Source: CBDAUN01 sp965214615
GTDB lineage: Bacteria > Pseudomonadota > Gammaproteobacteria > Arenicellales > JAJDZL01
NCBI GenBank assembly: GCA_965214615.1
Contig: OZ243952.1
Coordinates: 2,108,001 to 2,172,000 of the forward strand
Reading direction: 5' to 3'
Length of the DNA: 64,000 nucleotides
In this document: one piece after another, positions 43,592 through 53,429 of the stretch
How the letters are laid out: every line of letters begins with the position of its first letter
How positions within the stretch are numbered: the stretch's first letter is position 1
The notes under the pieces: generated by a model
Database searches by the model: none
Told to the model about the DNA's origin: nothing
The model's input: only the letters and a program-made list of their open reading frames with translations
Made by a program: the position numbers and the translations under genes

Positions 43592-44974
43592 ATGTCACAG
43601 CTTACGATACACGAAAGAGATATTCGCTCGAATCTGCATCCATATACCAATCTTGCGGCGCACGAGCAGCAGGGGCCGTCGAAGACATATGTCAGCGGCG
43701 ACGGAATCTATATTTGGGACGAAGCCGGAAACAAGTTTATCGAAGGGCTTGCCGGCCTGTGGTGCACATCGCTCGGGTTCAGCGAGCAGCGTCTTATCGA
43801 TGCAGCGACACGACAACTGCAGGAATTGCCCTATAACCACAGCTTTGCCGGCCGCACCGCTCCGGTGGTGACCGAGCTTGTGGATCGGCTGGTAGAACTC
43901 GCTCCGGAACCCATGTCCAAGGCGTACTTGACGACATCCGGGTCCGAAGCGGTCGACACGGCGGTCAAGTTCGTCTGGTATTACAACAACGCACTCGGAC
44001 GACCAAGAAAAAAGAAAATCATCTCACGCATCAATGGCTACCACGGCGTCACCATTATCTGCACCAGCCTGACCGCGATACCGGTGATTCAAAAAGCCTT
44101 TGATGCGCCGCTCGAGCAATTCAAGCAAATTTCTACGCCCCATTACTACCGCTACGGAAAGGATGGAGAATCGGAAGAGCAGTTTTCGAGCCGGCTCGCC
44201 GATGAACTGGAGCAACTGATACTGGCGGAGGGACCCGATACGGTCGCCGCGCTGATCGCCGAACCGCTGATGGGCGCTGGCGGGGTGATCCCGCCGCCGA
44301 AAGGCTATTTCGAAAAAATTCAGGTCGTCCTGAATCGCCATGACGTATTGCTGATCGCCGACGAGGTTATCAACGGCTTCGGCAGAACAGGAAATTTCTG
44401 GGGCTGCGAAACTTTCAATGTGGTTCGGCCCGACATCGTCACTTGTGCGAAGCAGCTTTCGTCCGCCTATATTCCAATCGCGGCAGTGATGATCTCAGAC
44501 GAGATCTATCAGGCATTTGTCGAGCAGAGCAATCAGGTCGGTGTGTTCGGCACCGGATTCACCTATGGCGGACACCCGGTCGGATGCGCGGTCGCACTTG
44601 AGACATTGAACATCTATGAGGAGCGGAACATCATTGATCATGTTCGCACGGTTTCGGGTCCGTTCCAGGAACGGCTGAAACAATCAGGCGCCCACGCCCT
44701 GGTTGGCGAAGCACGCGGAGCAGGCTTGATCGGCGCGATCGAACTGGTTTCAAACAAGGATTCCAAAGCGCCGTTCGACCCGGGGCTTGGAGCCAGCAAG
44801 CAGGTCGCGGCCAAGTGCCTCGAGCATGGACTCATAGTACGGGCACTGCCGTCCGGAGACACCGTGGGACTGTGTCCGCCGATGATTATCACCGAGCAGC
44901 AAATTCACGACATGTTCGACATATTGGACGCCGCCCTGAACGAAACAGCAGCGCAACTGCCCGTTCGCAGCTAG
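43592..44974 (+). CDS. Class III aminotransferase (omega-amino acid/putrescine-pyruvate type)
   Basis: A 460-residue PLP-dependent transaminase. Pyridoxal-binding features: TSGSEAVDTAVKFVWYY, IISRINGYHGVTI, LLIADEVINGFGRTG (Asp to pyridine nitrogen) and Lys287 in TCAKQLSSAY that forms the Schiff base. The subgroup resembles SpuC/taurine- or beta-alanine-pyruvate aminotransferases. With agmatinase upstream and gabD and pdxH downstream, a role in putrescine or GABA breakdown is plausible, but that is inference. It follows the MttB-like gene by 125 nt and converges with pdxH. Confidence 0.88.
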   Translation: MSQLTIHERDIRSNLHPYTNLAAHEQQGPSKTYVSGDGIYIWDEAGNKFIEGLAGLWCTSLGFSEQRLIDAATRQLQELPYNHSFAGRTAPVVTELVDRLVELAPEPMSKAYLTTSGSEAVDTAVKFVWYYNNALGRPRKKKIISRINGYHGVTIICTSLTAIPVIQKAFDAPLEQFKQISTPHYYRYGKDGESEEQFSSRLADELEQLILAEGPDTVAALIAEPLMGAGGVIPPPKGYFEKIQVVLNRHDVLLIADEVINGFGRTGNFWGCETFNVVRPDIVTCAKQLSSAYIPIAAVMISDEIYQAFVEQSNQVGVFGTGFTYGGHPVGCAVALETLNIYEERNIIDHVRTVSGPFQERLKQSGAHALVGEARGAGLIGAIELVSNKDSKAPFDPGLGASKQVAAKCLEHGLIVRALPSGDTVGLCPPMIITEQQIHDMFDILDAALNETAAQLPVRS

Positions 44975-45019
44975 GCATGCCTTGCTGCGGGATCGCAGCT
45001 CAATATTCTGTTCAGGCAG

Positions 45020-45622
45020 CTAGGGGGCCAGAAATTCGGATCGCCAGACGTCGTCGGAACGTTCATAGCGCAAACGCTCGTGGAGACGGTCGGGCCGGCC
45101 CTGCCAGAATTCAATCCTGACCGGATCAATGCAGTAGCCGCCCCAGAAATCCGGGCGCGGCACCGGCTGGCTGCGAAATTCCTTCTCCAGACGTTCGACC
45201 TGATCGAGCATTTCGTCGCGTCCCGATATCGGGCGGCTCTGAGGAGAAGCCCAGGCACTGATCTGGCTGCCGCGGGGACGCGATGAAAAGTAATCGTCGG
45301 ATATTTTTCCGCTTGCCTTCCTGACGCTTCCCTCCACTCTTACCTGGCGGTAGAGCTTGTCCCACCAAAGCACTCCGCATGCGAACGGATTGACAGCAAT
45401 GTCCAGCGCCTTTCGGCTCTCGTAATTTGTAAAAAAGACAAATCCGCTGTGATCGTAGGATTTCAAAAGAACCTGCCGCGCTGCCGGCCTCCCGCTTGCA
45501 TCTGCAGTTGCCAGGGTCATCGCCGACGGTTCGATGAGCCCCGCCGACAAGGCATCATCCATCCATCGGGCGAAATGCTCTAACGGGTCCTGATGCGGCT
45601 TCAGAGATTGAATCTCGGACAT
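45020..45622 (-). CDS. pdxH: Pyridoxamine/pyridoxine 5'-phosphate oxidase
   Basis: A 200-residue FMN enzyme making pyridoxal phosphate. Motifs: MTLATADASGRPAARQVLLK, FVFFTNYESRKALDI, RQVRVEGSVRK, SRPRGSQISAWASPQS and the closing FWGGYCIDPVRIEFWQGRPD with RLHERLRYER, all standard. ATG 45622. It lies 25 nt downstream of gabD and is probably cotranscribed; its product is the cofactor of the convergent aminotransferase. Confidence 0.97.
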   Translation of the reverse strand: MSEIQSLKPHQDPLEHFARWMDDALSAGLIEPSAMTLATADASGRPAARQVLLKSYDHSGFVFFTNYESRKALDIAVNPFACGVLWWDKLYRQVRVEGSVRKASGKISDDYFSSRPRGSQISAWASPQSRPISGRDEMLDQVERLEKEFRSQPVPRPDFWGGYCIDPVRIEFWQGRPDRLHERLRYERSDDVWRSEFLAP

Positions 45623-45647
45623 ATCAGCTGCCTGGCTGCGCAGTCAA

Positions 45648-47099
45648 TCAGATGCCTGCCATGCACAGGTACTTGACTTCGACAAACTCGTCGATGCCGT
45701 ATTTGGATCCCTCTCTGCCGATACCGGATTCCTTGACACCGCCAAACGGCGCGACTTCTGATGATATGATGCCGGTATTGACACCGATAATGCCACTCTC
45801 GAGCGCTTCGGACACTCTCCATACCCTGCCAAGATCACGGCTGTAGAAGTACGCTGCCAGGCCGAACTCGGTGTCATTGGCCATCTGCACAGCCTCCTGT
45901 TCGGTATGGAACCGGAAAATCGGCGCCAAAGGACCGAAAGTCTCCTCGTTGGCAACAGCCATGCAGCTGCTGACGCCGGTCAGCACTGTCGGCTGAAAGA
46001 ATGTTCCGCCCAATTCATGCCTTGATCCGCCCGCAACCACCTTCGCACCCTTTTCGACCGCCTCATGGATGTGCGCTTCGACCTTTTCGACAGCAGGCAT
46101 GTCGATCAGGGGACCTATCTGAGAATTCGGTTGCAGGCCGTCGGCCACTTTCATTTCGGACACCGCTGCGCTGAACTTTTCTGCGAATTCGTCATATACG
46201 GCATCCTGCACCAAAAAGCGGTTTGCACAGACGCATGTCTGCCCCGAGTTGCGATACTTGCATAAAATCGCGCCGGCAACTGCGGCATCGATATCGGCAT
46301 CGTCAAATACCAGGAAAGGCGCATTGCCGCCGAGTTCGAGTGAAACTTTCTTCACTGTTCCCGCGCATTGGCGCATCAGTGTCTTGCCGACTGCGGTTGA
46401 GCCGGTGAATGTCAGCTTTCGCACCTTGTCATTGGATGTCAACTCGCCTCCGATCGCAGAAGACTGCCCGGTGACTACGTTGAAGACACCTTTGGGTATG
46501 CCGGCCCGTTCAGCGATCTCGCAAAGCGCTAACGCCGAATAAGGGGTCTGTGTCGCAGGCTTGATTACGATTGTGCACCCCGACGCCAGTGCCGGTCCGG
46601 CTTTCCGGGTGATCATCGCTGCGGGGAAATTCCACGGCGTGATTGCAGCGCACACGCCCACAGGCTCCTTGATCACAACAATCCTCCGACCTGGCTGGTC
46701 GTGCGGAATGACGTCGCCATACATGCGTTTGCCCTCTTCGGCAAACCATTCCATGAACGAGGCCGCATAGGCAACCTCGCCTCTGGCCTCGGCAAGCGGC
46801 TTGCCCTGCTCGCTGGTCATAATCATAGCAAGGTCTTCGACATTGTCCATCATCAGGTCTGCGAACTTGCGCAGCAGCTTTGAACGATCTTTCGCGGTCA
46901 GCTTCCGCCATGACTGAAACGCGGCATGGGCCGCATCAATGGCTCCCTGTGTTTCCGAGGCGCCCATTCTGGGTATGGTGCCGATGATTTCCCGAGTAGA
47001 CGGATTGTGCACGTCAATGGTTTCGCCGTTGCCGGCATCTGCCCAGACACCGTCTATGTAGCACTGTTGTCGAAACAGTGATGGATCGCTAAGTTGCAT
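45648..47099 (-). CDS. gabD: NAD(P)-dependent succinate-semialdehyde dehydrogenase
   Basis: A 483-residue aldehyde dehydrogenase. The catalytic Cys sits in NSGQTCVCANR and the general base Glu in SLELGGNAPFLVFDDAD; ITPWNFPAAMITRK and FTGSTAVGK bind the cofactor. The overall sequence is of the SSADH (GabD) subfamily, oxidising succinate semialdehyde to succinate at the end of GABA or putrescine catabolism. An upstream in-frame codon at 47150 exists, but ATG 47099 with GGAG upstream gives the usual N-terminus (LFRQQCYIDGVW). Confidence 0.94.
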   Translation of the reverse strand: MQLSDPSLFRQQCYIDGVWADAGNGETIDVHNPSTREIIGTIPRMGASETQGAIDAAHAAFQSWRKLTAKDRSKLLRKFADLMMDNVEDLAMIMTSEQGKPLAEARGEVAYAASFMEWFAEEGKRMYGDVIPHDQPGRRIVVIKEPVGVCAAITPWNFPAAMITRKAGPALASGCTIVIKPATQTPYSALALCEIAERAGIPKGVFNVVTGQSSAIGGELTSNDKVRKLTFTGSTAVGKTLMRQCAGTVKKVSLELGGNAPFLVFDDADIDAAVAGAILCKYRNSGQTCVCANRFLVQDAVYDEFAEKFSAAVSEMKVADGLQPNSQIGPLIDMPAVEKVEAHIHEAVEKGAKVVAGGSRHELGGTFFQPTVLTGVSSCMAVANEETFGPLAPIFRFHTEQEAVQMANDTEFGLAAYFYSRDLGRVWRVSEALESGIIGVNTGIISSEVAPFGGVKESGIGREGSKYGIDEFVEVKYLCMAGI

Positions 47100-47494
47100 T
47101 GCTAAATTTACTCCAGTTCGAAAGTGGGCCTTGGTACTACTTGACAGCATCCGGCATCTCGTATTGTTTGAGACACGCCGATAATATCAAACGGATGGCA
47201 CCGGCATACGGACTAATGGCAATTGATCGAAGCAAAAGCCGGGTGCGATTTTCGATAAATTGCCTATCGTTCGTCAGTGCGAATCGTCCTTATCAACATA
47301 CAAAATTTCCGTCATGCACCCGATTTGACCCAGATTCGGATGCGTATTCCAATCGCAGCGACTTTGGTGCGGATGTCACAGTCTTCGCACGTCTTCACCA
47401 ACCGCCTCCGGCTTTGGCTTTCATCAACCGCACATTTGGATTTGCTGCCGAGCCCGTGGCGCATTTGAATCGACACGACAACCGGTACCGAAAC
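47100..47494. other. Intergenic region gabD / gcdH
   Basis: A 395-bp stretch between minus-strand genes. It should hold the gabD promoter. The long plus frame across it is antisense noise that continues into gcdH; no motif or RNA gene is seen. Confidence 0.4.
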
Positions 47495-48706
47495 TCAGCC
47501 GAATGCGGAAATTCCGGTCTGGGCCTTGCCCAGAATCAAGGCATGTATGTCGTGCGTGCCTTCATAGGTGTTCACGGCTTCAAGATTCATCGCATGGCGA
47601 ATGACGTGGAATTCGTCGCACACCCCGTTGCCGCCGTGAATATCGCGGGCGTTCCTCGCTATCTCCAATGCCTTGCCCGCGTTGTTGCGCTTCATCAGGC
47701 TTGTCAACTCGTGAGGTGCTTCACCTGCTTCCATCATTCTGCCAAGCCGCAGGCATCCCTGCAAGCCTAGGCTGATCTCGGTCTGCATGTCCGCCAACTT
47801 GCGTTGAACAAGTTGGTTCGCTGCGATCGGCCTTCCGAACTGGCGGCGATCCAGCGCGTACTGCCGCGCTGCGTGCCAGCAAAATTCTGCCGCACCGAGC
47901 GCACCCCAGCAAATTCCGTAGCGAGCTACCGTCAGGCACGAAAGCGCAGCGCCCAGACCCGCTGCACCCGGCAGCACCATTTCATCAGGTACAAATACCC
48001 GGTCCATCGCAATGCTTCCTGTTTGTGATGCGCGCAAAGAAAATTTTCCTTCAATCTTGGGCGTAGTCAGTCCCTTGGATTCCCTTTCAATCACAAAGCC
48101 CTGAACCGTTCCACCCTCATTCTTCGCCCAAACCACCAGCACATCGGCAATCGGAGAATTTGTGATCCATGTTTTTTCGCCGCTGACGCTGTATCCGCCA
48201 TCAACTCGCTCGGCCCTGGTCTCCATGCCGCTCGGATCAGATCCATGATTCGGTTCTGTCAGGCCGAAGCAGCCGATCAACTGCCCTGCAGCAAGCTTCG
48301 GCAGCAGCCGATCGCGCTGATCGTCGCTGCCGTATCGCCAAATGGGGTACATCACCAGCGAAGACTGAACGCTCATGAACGATCGGTATCCGCTGTCGAC
48401 CCGTTCAATTTCGCGGGCGGCCAGGCCATAGCTCACATAGCCTAGACCAGGACAGCCATAGCCATCGATGGTGGAGCCGAGCAGCCCAAGCTGTCCCATT
48501 TCGCCTGCGATATCTCGATCAAAGTGTTCGTTGCGGTTCGCTGCGACGACACGCGGCATCAGCGACTCTTGCGCATATCGTCTTGCAGTCGACTGCACCA
48601 GCCTCTCTTCCTCGCTCAGCTGCGAGTTCATCAGAAACGGGTCTTCCCAAACAAATTGCGGGCGCGACGTTGTCGCGGCTGCGGCATCCTTATTCAGCGT
48701 CTTCAT
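47495..48706 (-). CDS. gcdH: Glutaryl-CoA dehydrogenase
   Basis: A 403-residue flavoenzyme of the acyl-CoA dehydrogenase family. The catalytic Glu is in NTYEGTHDIHALILG near the C-terminus, the form typical of glutaryl-CoA dehydrogenase; CFGLTEPNHGSDPSGM and WITNSPIADVLVVWAK bind FAD and substrate. It oxidises and decarboxylates glutaryl-CoA to crotonyl-CoA in lysine, hydroxylysine and tryptophan degradation, with electrons to ETF. It starts 2 nt after the oxidoreductase stop, so it is in the same operon. ATG 48706. Confidence 0.92.
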   Translation of the reverse strand: MKTLNKDAAAATTSRPQFVWEDPFLMNSQLSEEERLVQSTARRYAQESLMPRVVAANRNEHFDRDIAGEMGQLGLLGSTIDGYGCPGLGYVSYGLAAREIERVDSGYRSFMSVQSSLVMYPIWRYGSDDQRDRLLPKLAAGQLIGCFGLTEPNHGSDPSGMETRAERVDGGYSVSGEKTWITNSPIADVLVVWAKNEGGTVQGFVIERESKGLTTPKIEGKFSLRASQTGSIAMDRVFVPDEMVLPGAAGLGAALSCLTVARYGICWGALGAAEFCWHAARQYALDRRQFGRPIAANQLVQRKLADMQTEISLGLQGCLRLGRMMEAGEAPHELTSLMKRNNAGKALEIARNARDIHGGNGVCDEFHVIRHAMNLEAVNTYEGTHDIHALILGKAQTGISAFG

Positions 48707-48708
48707 CC

Positions 48709-51700
48709 TTATGCGGCCTGGGTGCGGAGATGCTCGCTGCCCATGGCTTCGAGCAAGGATTTGACAACAGGCTCTATCTGTTGCGCGTGCTGTTTCTTGA
48801 TATGCCCAAAACCCCGGATCGATTCAGGATAGCAGGCCAATTCAACTGCAATCGCGTGATTGCCCGATGTCAGGCAAGAGATGGCGGTGTCAATTCTTGC
48901 CTCATATTCACGTATCAATTCACGATCGAATTTCCGATCCTCCGTATAGCCAAACGGATCGAATGGCGAATGGCGAAGAAACTTCAAACGTCCAAGCAAC
49001 TTTAGAATCTTGCCGGTGCCCGGACCATATTCCTTTTTGCGAGGATGCCCTGTCATCTCATTCGTGCGCGAAAAAGCAGGAGGAGCCAGATGGTATCTCA
49101 GTTCATACCCGCCCTCGAACTGCCGCTCAATCCGCCCAATGAATTCGGGTCGCGTCAGCAGTCGCGCCACTTCGTACTCATCCTTGTACATCAGCAATTT
49201 ATGATAGTATCGGGCAACTGCCAGCGCAAATCCGCTGGTTCCCGGTGCTGCGCCGGCTTCAGCGTTGCGCGCCCGTTCGACCAAATTTCGAAAACGTTGG
49301 GCGTACGCCTCGTCCTGATACTCGACAAGCAACGACGAACGATGCCGAATCAGTTCATCGATATCTTCAAAGTCCGCCCCGTCACCGATGCCATCCCGGG
49401 TGTCGCAGTCGATCAGTTCATCGACGGCGGCGGGGTCCTGCACAAATTGACGGCCGCGCCGAAATGCCTGGACATTCCGCTCTGCCGAACGTCCGTTCAG
49501 TTCGATTGCCGACTCAATCGATTCCGCACTCAATGGCAGCGCGCCCTTTTGAAACGCCACTCCGACAAGAAACATATTTGCGAACAGGGTGTCTCCGAAC
49601 AATGATTGCGCATAGCGGTTCGCATCCAGAAACGTCGCATCGCCTTTGGTGGATGCGCGAATTCTGGACCGCAATTCATCGCCTGGAAACAGCAAGTTCG
49701 AGTTCCGAGTAAAGTCGCCGGGCATCATCTCATAGTCGTTCACAACCGCGCAAGTTCGGTCCGACGACGAAACCGCCAGCACTTTCTTGCTCGACGATAC
49801 CGCTAAATCGCAGCCGATGATGAGATCAGCGCCGCCGTTGGCGACATGCATTGCCGATATGTCGCGCGGATTCGGCGCTATGATGACATGGCTGATCACC
49901 GCTCCGCCCTTTTGCGCCAGGCCGGTCATGTCCAGCACCGAGCAGCCGAGCTTTGATATGTGCGCGGCCATGCCGATTATGGCACCGACTGTGATCACGC
50001 CGGTTCCGCCAACTCCGGTGATCACTGCGCTGTATTCGCCCGACAGCTTCGTTTTCGCTGGCGCCTTAAGCGCATCCGAATCGAGCGGAACCATAGCGCT
50101 CGATTGCCTTGGGCCTCGCAGTCTGCCGCCGTGCACCGTGACAAAGCTGGGACAGAAACCGTCTACGCACGAATAGTCCTTGTTGCATGCCGACTGGTCA
50201 ATCTGCCGCTTTCGACCCAATTGAGTCTCTACAGGCAAAATCGCAACACAGTTGGACTGAATCCCGCAATCGCCGCAGCCTTCGCACACGTCTGTGTTGA
50301 TCACGACCCGCTTTGCCGGATCCGGATATGTGCCGCGCTTGCGGCGGCGGCGCTTTTCAGCCGCGCAGGTCTGGTCGTAGATAATCGCGGTAGCACCGCT
50401 CACGGTGCGCAGATGCCTTTGAACGCTGTCGAGATTTTCGCGCGGAACAACTTCTACATCCGAAGGAAACGCAGGCAATCCGCGATACTTGCCGATATCG
50501 TCTGAAACAACCACGACTTCGCGCACGCCCTCTGCAATGAGCTGACTCGCAATTCGCGGCACGCTCAGCGGGGCATCGAACGGCTGGCCGCCTGTCATGG
50601 CTACGGCGTCGTTGTAAAGAAGCTTGAATGTAATGTTTGTCCCGGCCGCAACCGCCGCCCGTATTGCCATCACACCGGAGTGAATGTACGTACCGTCTCC
50701 AATGTTCTGGAACATGTGCTCGCGCTTGCTGAACAGGCTCTCGCCGACCCAGCTGGCCCCTTCTGCGCCCATCTGGGTAAACCGCGCAGTCGAGCGGTCC
50801 ATCCATTGCGCCATATAGTGACAGCCGATTCCCGCAAGCGCCGCACTGCCTTCGGGCACTTTCGTCGAAGTGTTGTGCGGACATCCTGCGCAAAAATACG
50901 GCACCCGCTCAAGCGGCGCCAGTTCGACTTCCTGGCCGATCAGACGGCGCACATGCCCGTAGCGCTGCCGCAAGGTTTCCGATTCGGCGTGAAGCAAGAC
51001 ATGCCGGGCGATGGCAGAAGCAATCTGCATGGCATTGAGCCGGCCCTTCGAGGGCAGCAATGGCTTGCCTTGTTCGTCACATTTGCCGACTACGGCGGGA
51101 GCATTGGCGCTGCCGTAAAGTATCGACCGGATTTGATCTTCGATCAATCCGCGCTTTTCCTCGACGACAACGATGTGCTTCAGGCCGCGGGCAAACCGTC
51201 TCAGTCCCTCGCGCTCAAGCGGCCAGGTCAGCGCGACCTTGTACAGCCGTATGCCGAGACGTCGGGATTCGGATTCGTCTATGCCGAGCTCCTTGAGCGC
51301 GCGGCGCACATCCGAATAGGATTTTCCGGCAGTCACAATTCCGACACTGGCATCTGGGCAATCAAAAATCATCCGATCAATGCTGTTGGCCTGCCAGACA
51401 TCCTGAACGATCCGAAGCTTATGCTCATGCAGCCGGGCCTCCTGCTCAAGGGGCGTATCCGGCCAGCGAATATTCAGCCCCCCGCCCGGCAATTCCAAGC
51501 CATCGGGAATGACAAGTCCTGCGCAATCGTCGGCTATTTCAACCGATGCGGTCGACTCCACCGTGTCGTGAACGCACTTCAGTCCGACCCAGCATCCGGA
51601 AATTCTCGACAGCGCCCACCCGGCCAGGCCAAATTCGAGAATATCCTGAACTCCGGAGGGGTTGAGAATCGGCATCATCGCGTCGACAAGCGCAAACTCG

Positions 51701-52212
51701 CTCTGGTGGGCGGTGGTCGACGACTCGCAAACGTGATCGTCCCCCATCGCCGCCAGTACTCCTCCGAATTTGGAAGAACCTGCGAGATTCGCGTGCCGGA
51801 ACGCATCACCTGAGCGATCTACGCCGGGGCCTTTGCCATACCATATGCAAAACACGCCGTCGTATTTTCCCTGGTCTTCAAGCACTGACTGCTGCGTGCC
51901 CCAGATCGAGGTAGCGGCCAAGTCTTCGTTGACTCCCGGCTGAAAGACAATGTGATGCTCGTCAAGAAATTTCTGAGCCTGCCACAACTGAATATCCAGT
52001 CCGCCAAGCGGCGAGCCCCGATACCCCGAAATGAATCCCGCCGTATTCAGCCCGGCGGCGAGGTCGCGCCGGCGCTGCACCAGCGACAGCCGCACGAGCG
52101 CCTGTATGCCGGTCAAATAGATGCGACCGGTGTGCTTCGTGTACCTGTCGTTGAGCGCTACGTTGTCGATCATTTGCCGTGCCGGTCCAATTTCATCGCC
52201 CGCCTCGGTCAC
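48709..52212 (-). CDS. Indolepyruvate ferredoxin oxidoreductase, fused single chain
   Basis: 1167 residues uniting the alpha (pyrimidine and TPP) and beta/gamma parts of 2-oxoacid:ferredoxin oxidoreductase. Seen in order: GRIYLTGIQALVRLSLVQRR and GFISGYRGSPLGGLD; GIGCHYMAQWMDR and GDGTYIHSG in the TPP part; a cysteine-rich Fe-S region VCEGCGDCGIQSNC plus DYSCVDGFCPSF; and a gamma domain starting VITGVGGTGVITVGAIIG. Such fused enzymes oxidatively decarboxylate arylpyruvates (from Trp, Phe, Tyr) or branched 2-oxoacids to acyl-CoA. The GTG start overlaps the preceding stop by GTGA. Placement beside glutaryl-CoA and acyl-CoA dehydrogenases supports amino-acid breakdown; the precise oxoacid is inference. 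Confidence 0.93.
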   Translation of the reverse strand: MTEAGDEIGPARQMIDNVALNDRYTKHTGRIYLTGIQALVRLSLVQRRRDLAAGLNTAGFISGYRGSPLGGLDIQLWQAQKFLDEHHIVFQPGVNEDLAATSIWGTQQSVLEDQGKYDGVFCIWYGKGPGVDRSGDAFRHANLAGSSKFGGVLAAMGDDHVCESSTTAHQSEFALVDAMMPILNPSGVQDILEFGLAGWALSRISGCWVGLKCVHDTVESTASVEIADDCAGLVIPDGLELPGGGLNIRWPDTPLEQEARLHEHKLRIVQDVWQANSIDRMIFDCPDASVGIVTAGKSYSDVRRALKELGIDESESRRLGIRLYKVALTWPLEREGLRRFARGLKHIVVVEEKRGLIEDQIRSILYGSANAPAVVGKCDEQGKPLLPSKGRLNAMQIASAIARHVLLHAESETLRQRYGHVRRLIGQEVELAPLERVPYFCAGCPHNTSTKVPEGSAALAGIGCHYMAQWMDRSTARFTQMGAEGASWVGESLFSKREHMFQNIGDGTYIHSGVMAIRAAVAAGTNITFKLLYNDAVAMTGGQPFDAPLSVPRIASQLIAEGVREVVVVSDDIGKYRGLPAFPSDVEVVPRENLDSVQRHLRTVSGATAIIYDQTCAAEKRRRRKRGTYPDPAKRVVINTDVCEGCGDCGIQSNCVAILPVETQLGRKRQIDQSACNKDYSCVDGFCPSFVTVHGGRLRGPRQSSAMVPLDSDALKAPAKTKLSGEYSAVITGVGGTGVITVGAIIGMAAHISKLGCSVLDMTGLAQKGGAVISHVIIAPNPRDISAMHVANGGADLIIGCDLAVSSSKKVLAVSSSDRTCAVVNDYEMMPGDFTRNSNLLFPGDELRSRIRASTKGDATFLDANRYAQSLFGDTLFANMFLVGVAFQKGALPLSAESIESAIELNGRSAERNVQAFRRGRQFVQDPAAVDELIDCDTRDGIGDGADFEDIDELIRHRSSLLVEYQDEAYAQRFRNLVERARNAEAGAAPGTSGFALAVARYYHKLLMYKDEYEVARLLTRPEFIGRIERQFEGGYELRYHLAPPAFSRTNEMTGHPRKKEYGPGTGKILKLLGRLKFLRHSPFDPFGYTEDRKFDRELIREYEARIDTAISCLTSGNHAIAVELACYPESIRGFGHIKKQHAQQIEPVVKSLLEAMGSEHLRTQAA

Positions 52213-53411
52213 ACACCCCAGCGGAAGAAATCGTCCCCTTCCCTTACGTAGTATTTTGACAGTACCATCTTGTGAACTTCCGAAGCGCCGTCAACGAGCC
52301 GCGCCTGGCGCTGATAGCGATACATCCACTCCAGTATCGTGTCTTTCGAATACCCTTTGGCACCAAGTGTCTGGATCGCCGTGTCTACGACGTGATGCAA
52401 GGTGTCCGCCACGACAACCTTGGCGATCGATACTTCCTTGCGGGCAAAATCCCCCTGCTCCAGCAGCCAGGCGGCATGCATGGTCAAAAGACGCCCCATG
52501 TGTATGCGCGATGCGGCATCTCCCAGCATCCACTGAACGCCTTCATGATCGGTCAGCACCTGTCCGAATGCCATGCGCCTTGATGCGTAATCACGGGCAA
52601 TTTCCATGGCTCTCCTGCACAGTCCGAGCCAACGCATGCAGTGGGTCAGGCGCGCTGTTCCCAGACGGATCTGCACCACTTTCATTCCGTCGCCTTCTTC
52701 CATCAGGCGGTTTTCATCCGGAATCTCTAGTCCGTCGAACTTAAGCTCGCAGTGACCGCCATGCTCTTCGGGCCCCATGATCGGCACCCGGCGCACCAAC
52801 TCCCAGCCCGGATCGTCGCGATGAAACATGAACGCCGTCAATCCTTTGCGCGGGTCGTCCGATGTGCGTGCCAGCAGCATGAAGTGCTCGGCGACCCCGG
52901 CTCCGGTGATAAACCACTTGTGACCATGCACGACCCATTTGTCGCGGACCTTCTCGGCCCGGGTCAGCATCATCCCCAGCGGATCGGAACCGGAACCTGG
53001 CGCCGGCTCTGTCATGGCCAGCGCCGAACGAACCTTTCCATCGATGATCGGCTGAAGCCATCGCTCTTTCTGCGCCTCGCTCGCGACCTTGTTCAATACA
53101 TACATGTTCCCGTCATCAGGCGCCGCGCTGTTGAATACGACGGGACCGAAGATTGAACGCCCCATTTCTTCGTAGCAGGCAGCCATGCCGACGGTGCCGA
53201 GCCCGCCGCCGCCCCGGTCGGTCGGCATCTGCATCGCCCACAAACCTTCGCGTTTGGCTTTTTCCCGCAACGGACTCAGATAACTGCTCGCAATATTCTC
53301 GCCTTCGTCATACGCATCGGCGATCGATTCGACGGGGATGATGTGCTCATTGACGAAACTGCGAATGCGTTTCTGACAATCCTTGATGTGTCCGTTCAGC
53401 TCAAATTCCAC
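52209..53411 (-). CDS. Acyl-CoA dehydrogenase
   Basis: A 400-residue acyl-CoA dehydrogenase of the fungal/bacterial ACAD10-11-like type. FAD and substrate motifs: SALAMTEPAPGSGSDPLGM, WVVHGHKWFITGAGVAEHFM and the C-terminal ASRRMAFGQVLTDHEGVQWM with QTLGAKGYSKDTILEWMYR. The C-terminal LVDGASEVHKMVLSKYY ends as in this subgroup. Electrons go to ETF. Chain specificity cannot be read. It is 18 nt after an SDR gene and overlaps the next gene by 4 nt. Confidence 0.92.
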   Translation of the reverse strand: MEFELNGHIKDCQKRIRSFVNEHIIPVESIADAYDEGENIASSYLSPLREKAKREGLWAMQMPTDRGGGGLGTVGMAACYEEMGRSIFGPVVFNSAAPDDGNMYVLNKVASEAQKERWLQPIIDGKVRSALAMTEPAPGSGSDPLGMMLTRAEKVRDKWVVHGHKWFITGAGVAEHFMLLARTSDDPRKGLTAFMFHRDDPGWELVRRVPIMGPEEHGGHCELKFDGLEIPDENRLMEEGDGMKVVQIRLGTARLTHCMRWLGLCRRAMEIARDYASRRMAFGQVLTDHEGVQWMLGDAASRIHMGRLLTMHAAWLLEQGDFARKEVSIAKVVVADTLHHVVDTAIQTLGAKGYSKDTILEWMYRYQRQARLVDGASEVHKMVLSKYYVREGDDFFRWGV

Positions 53412-53429
53412 CTGTCCGACTCCTGATGA

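Noticed and set aside
47099..47770. 223-codon plus frame across the gabD-gcdH gap
   Set aside because: Half of it is antisense to gcdH; the intergenic half has no conserved sequence or start signal.
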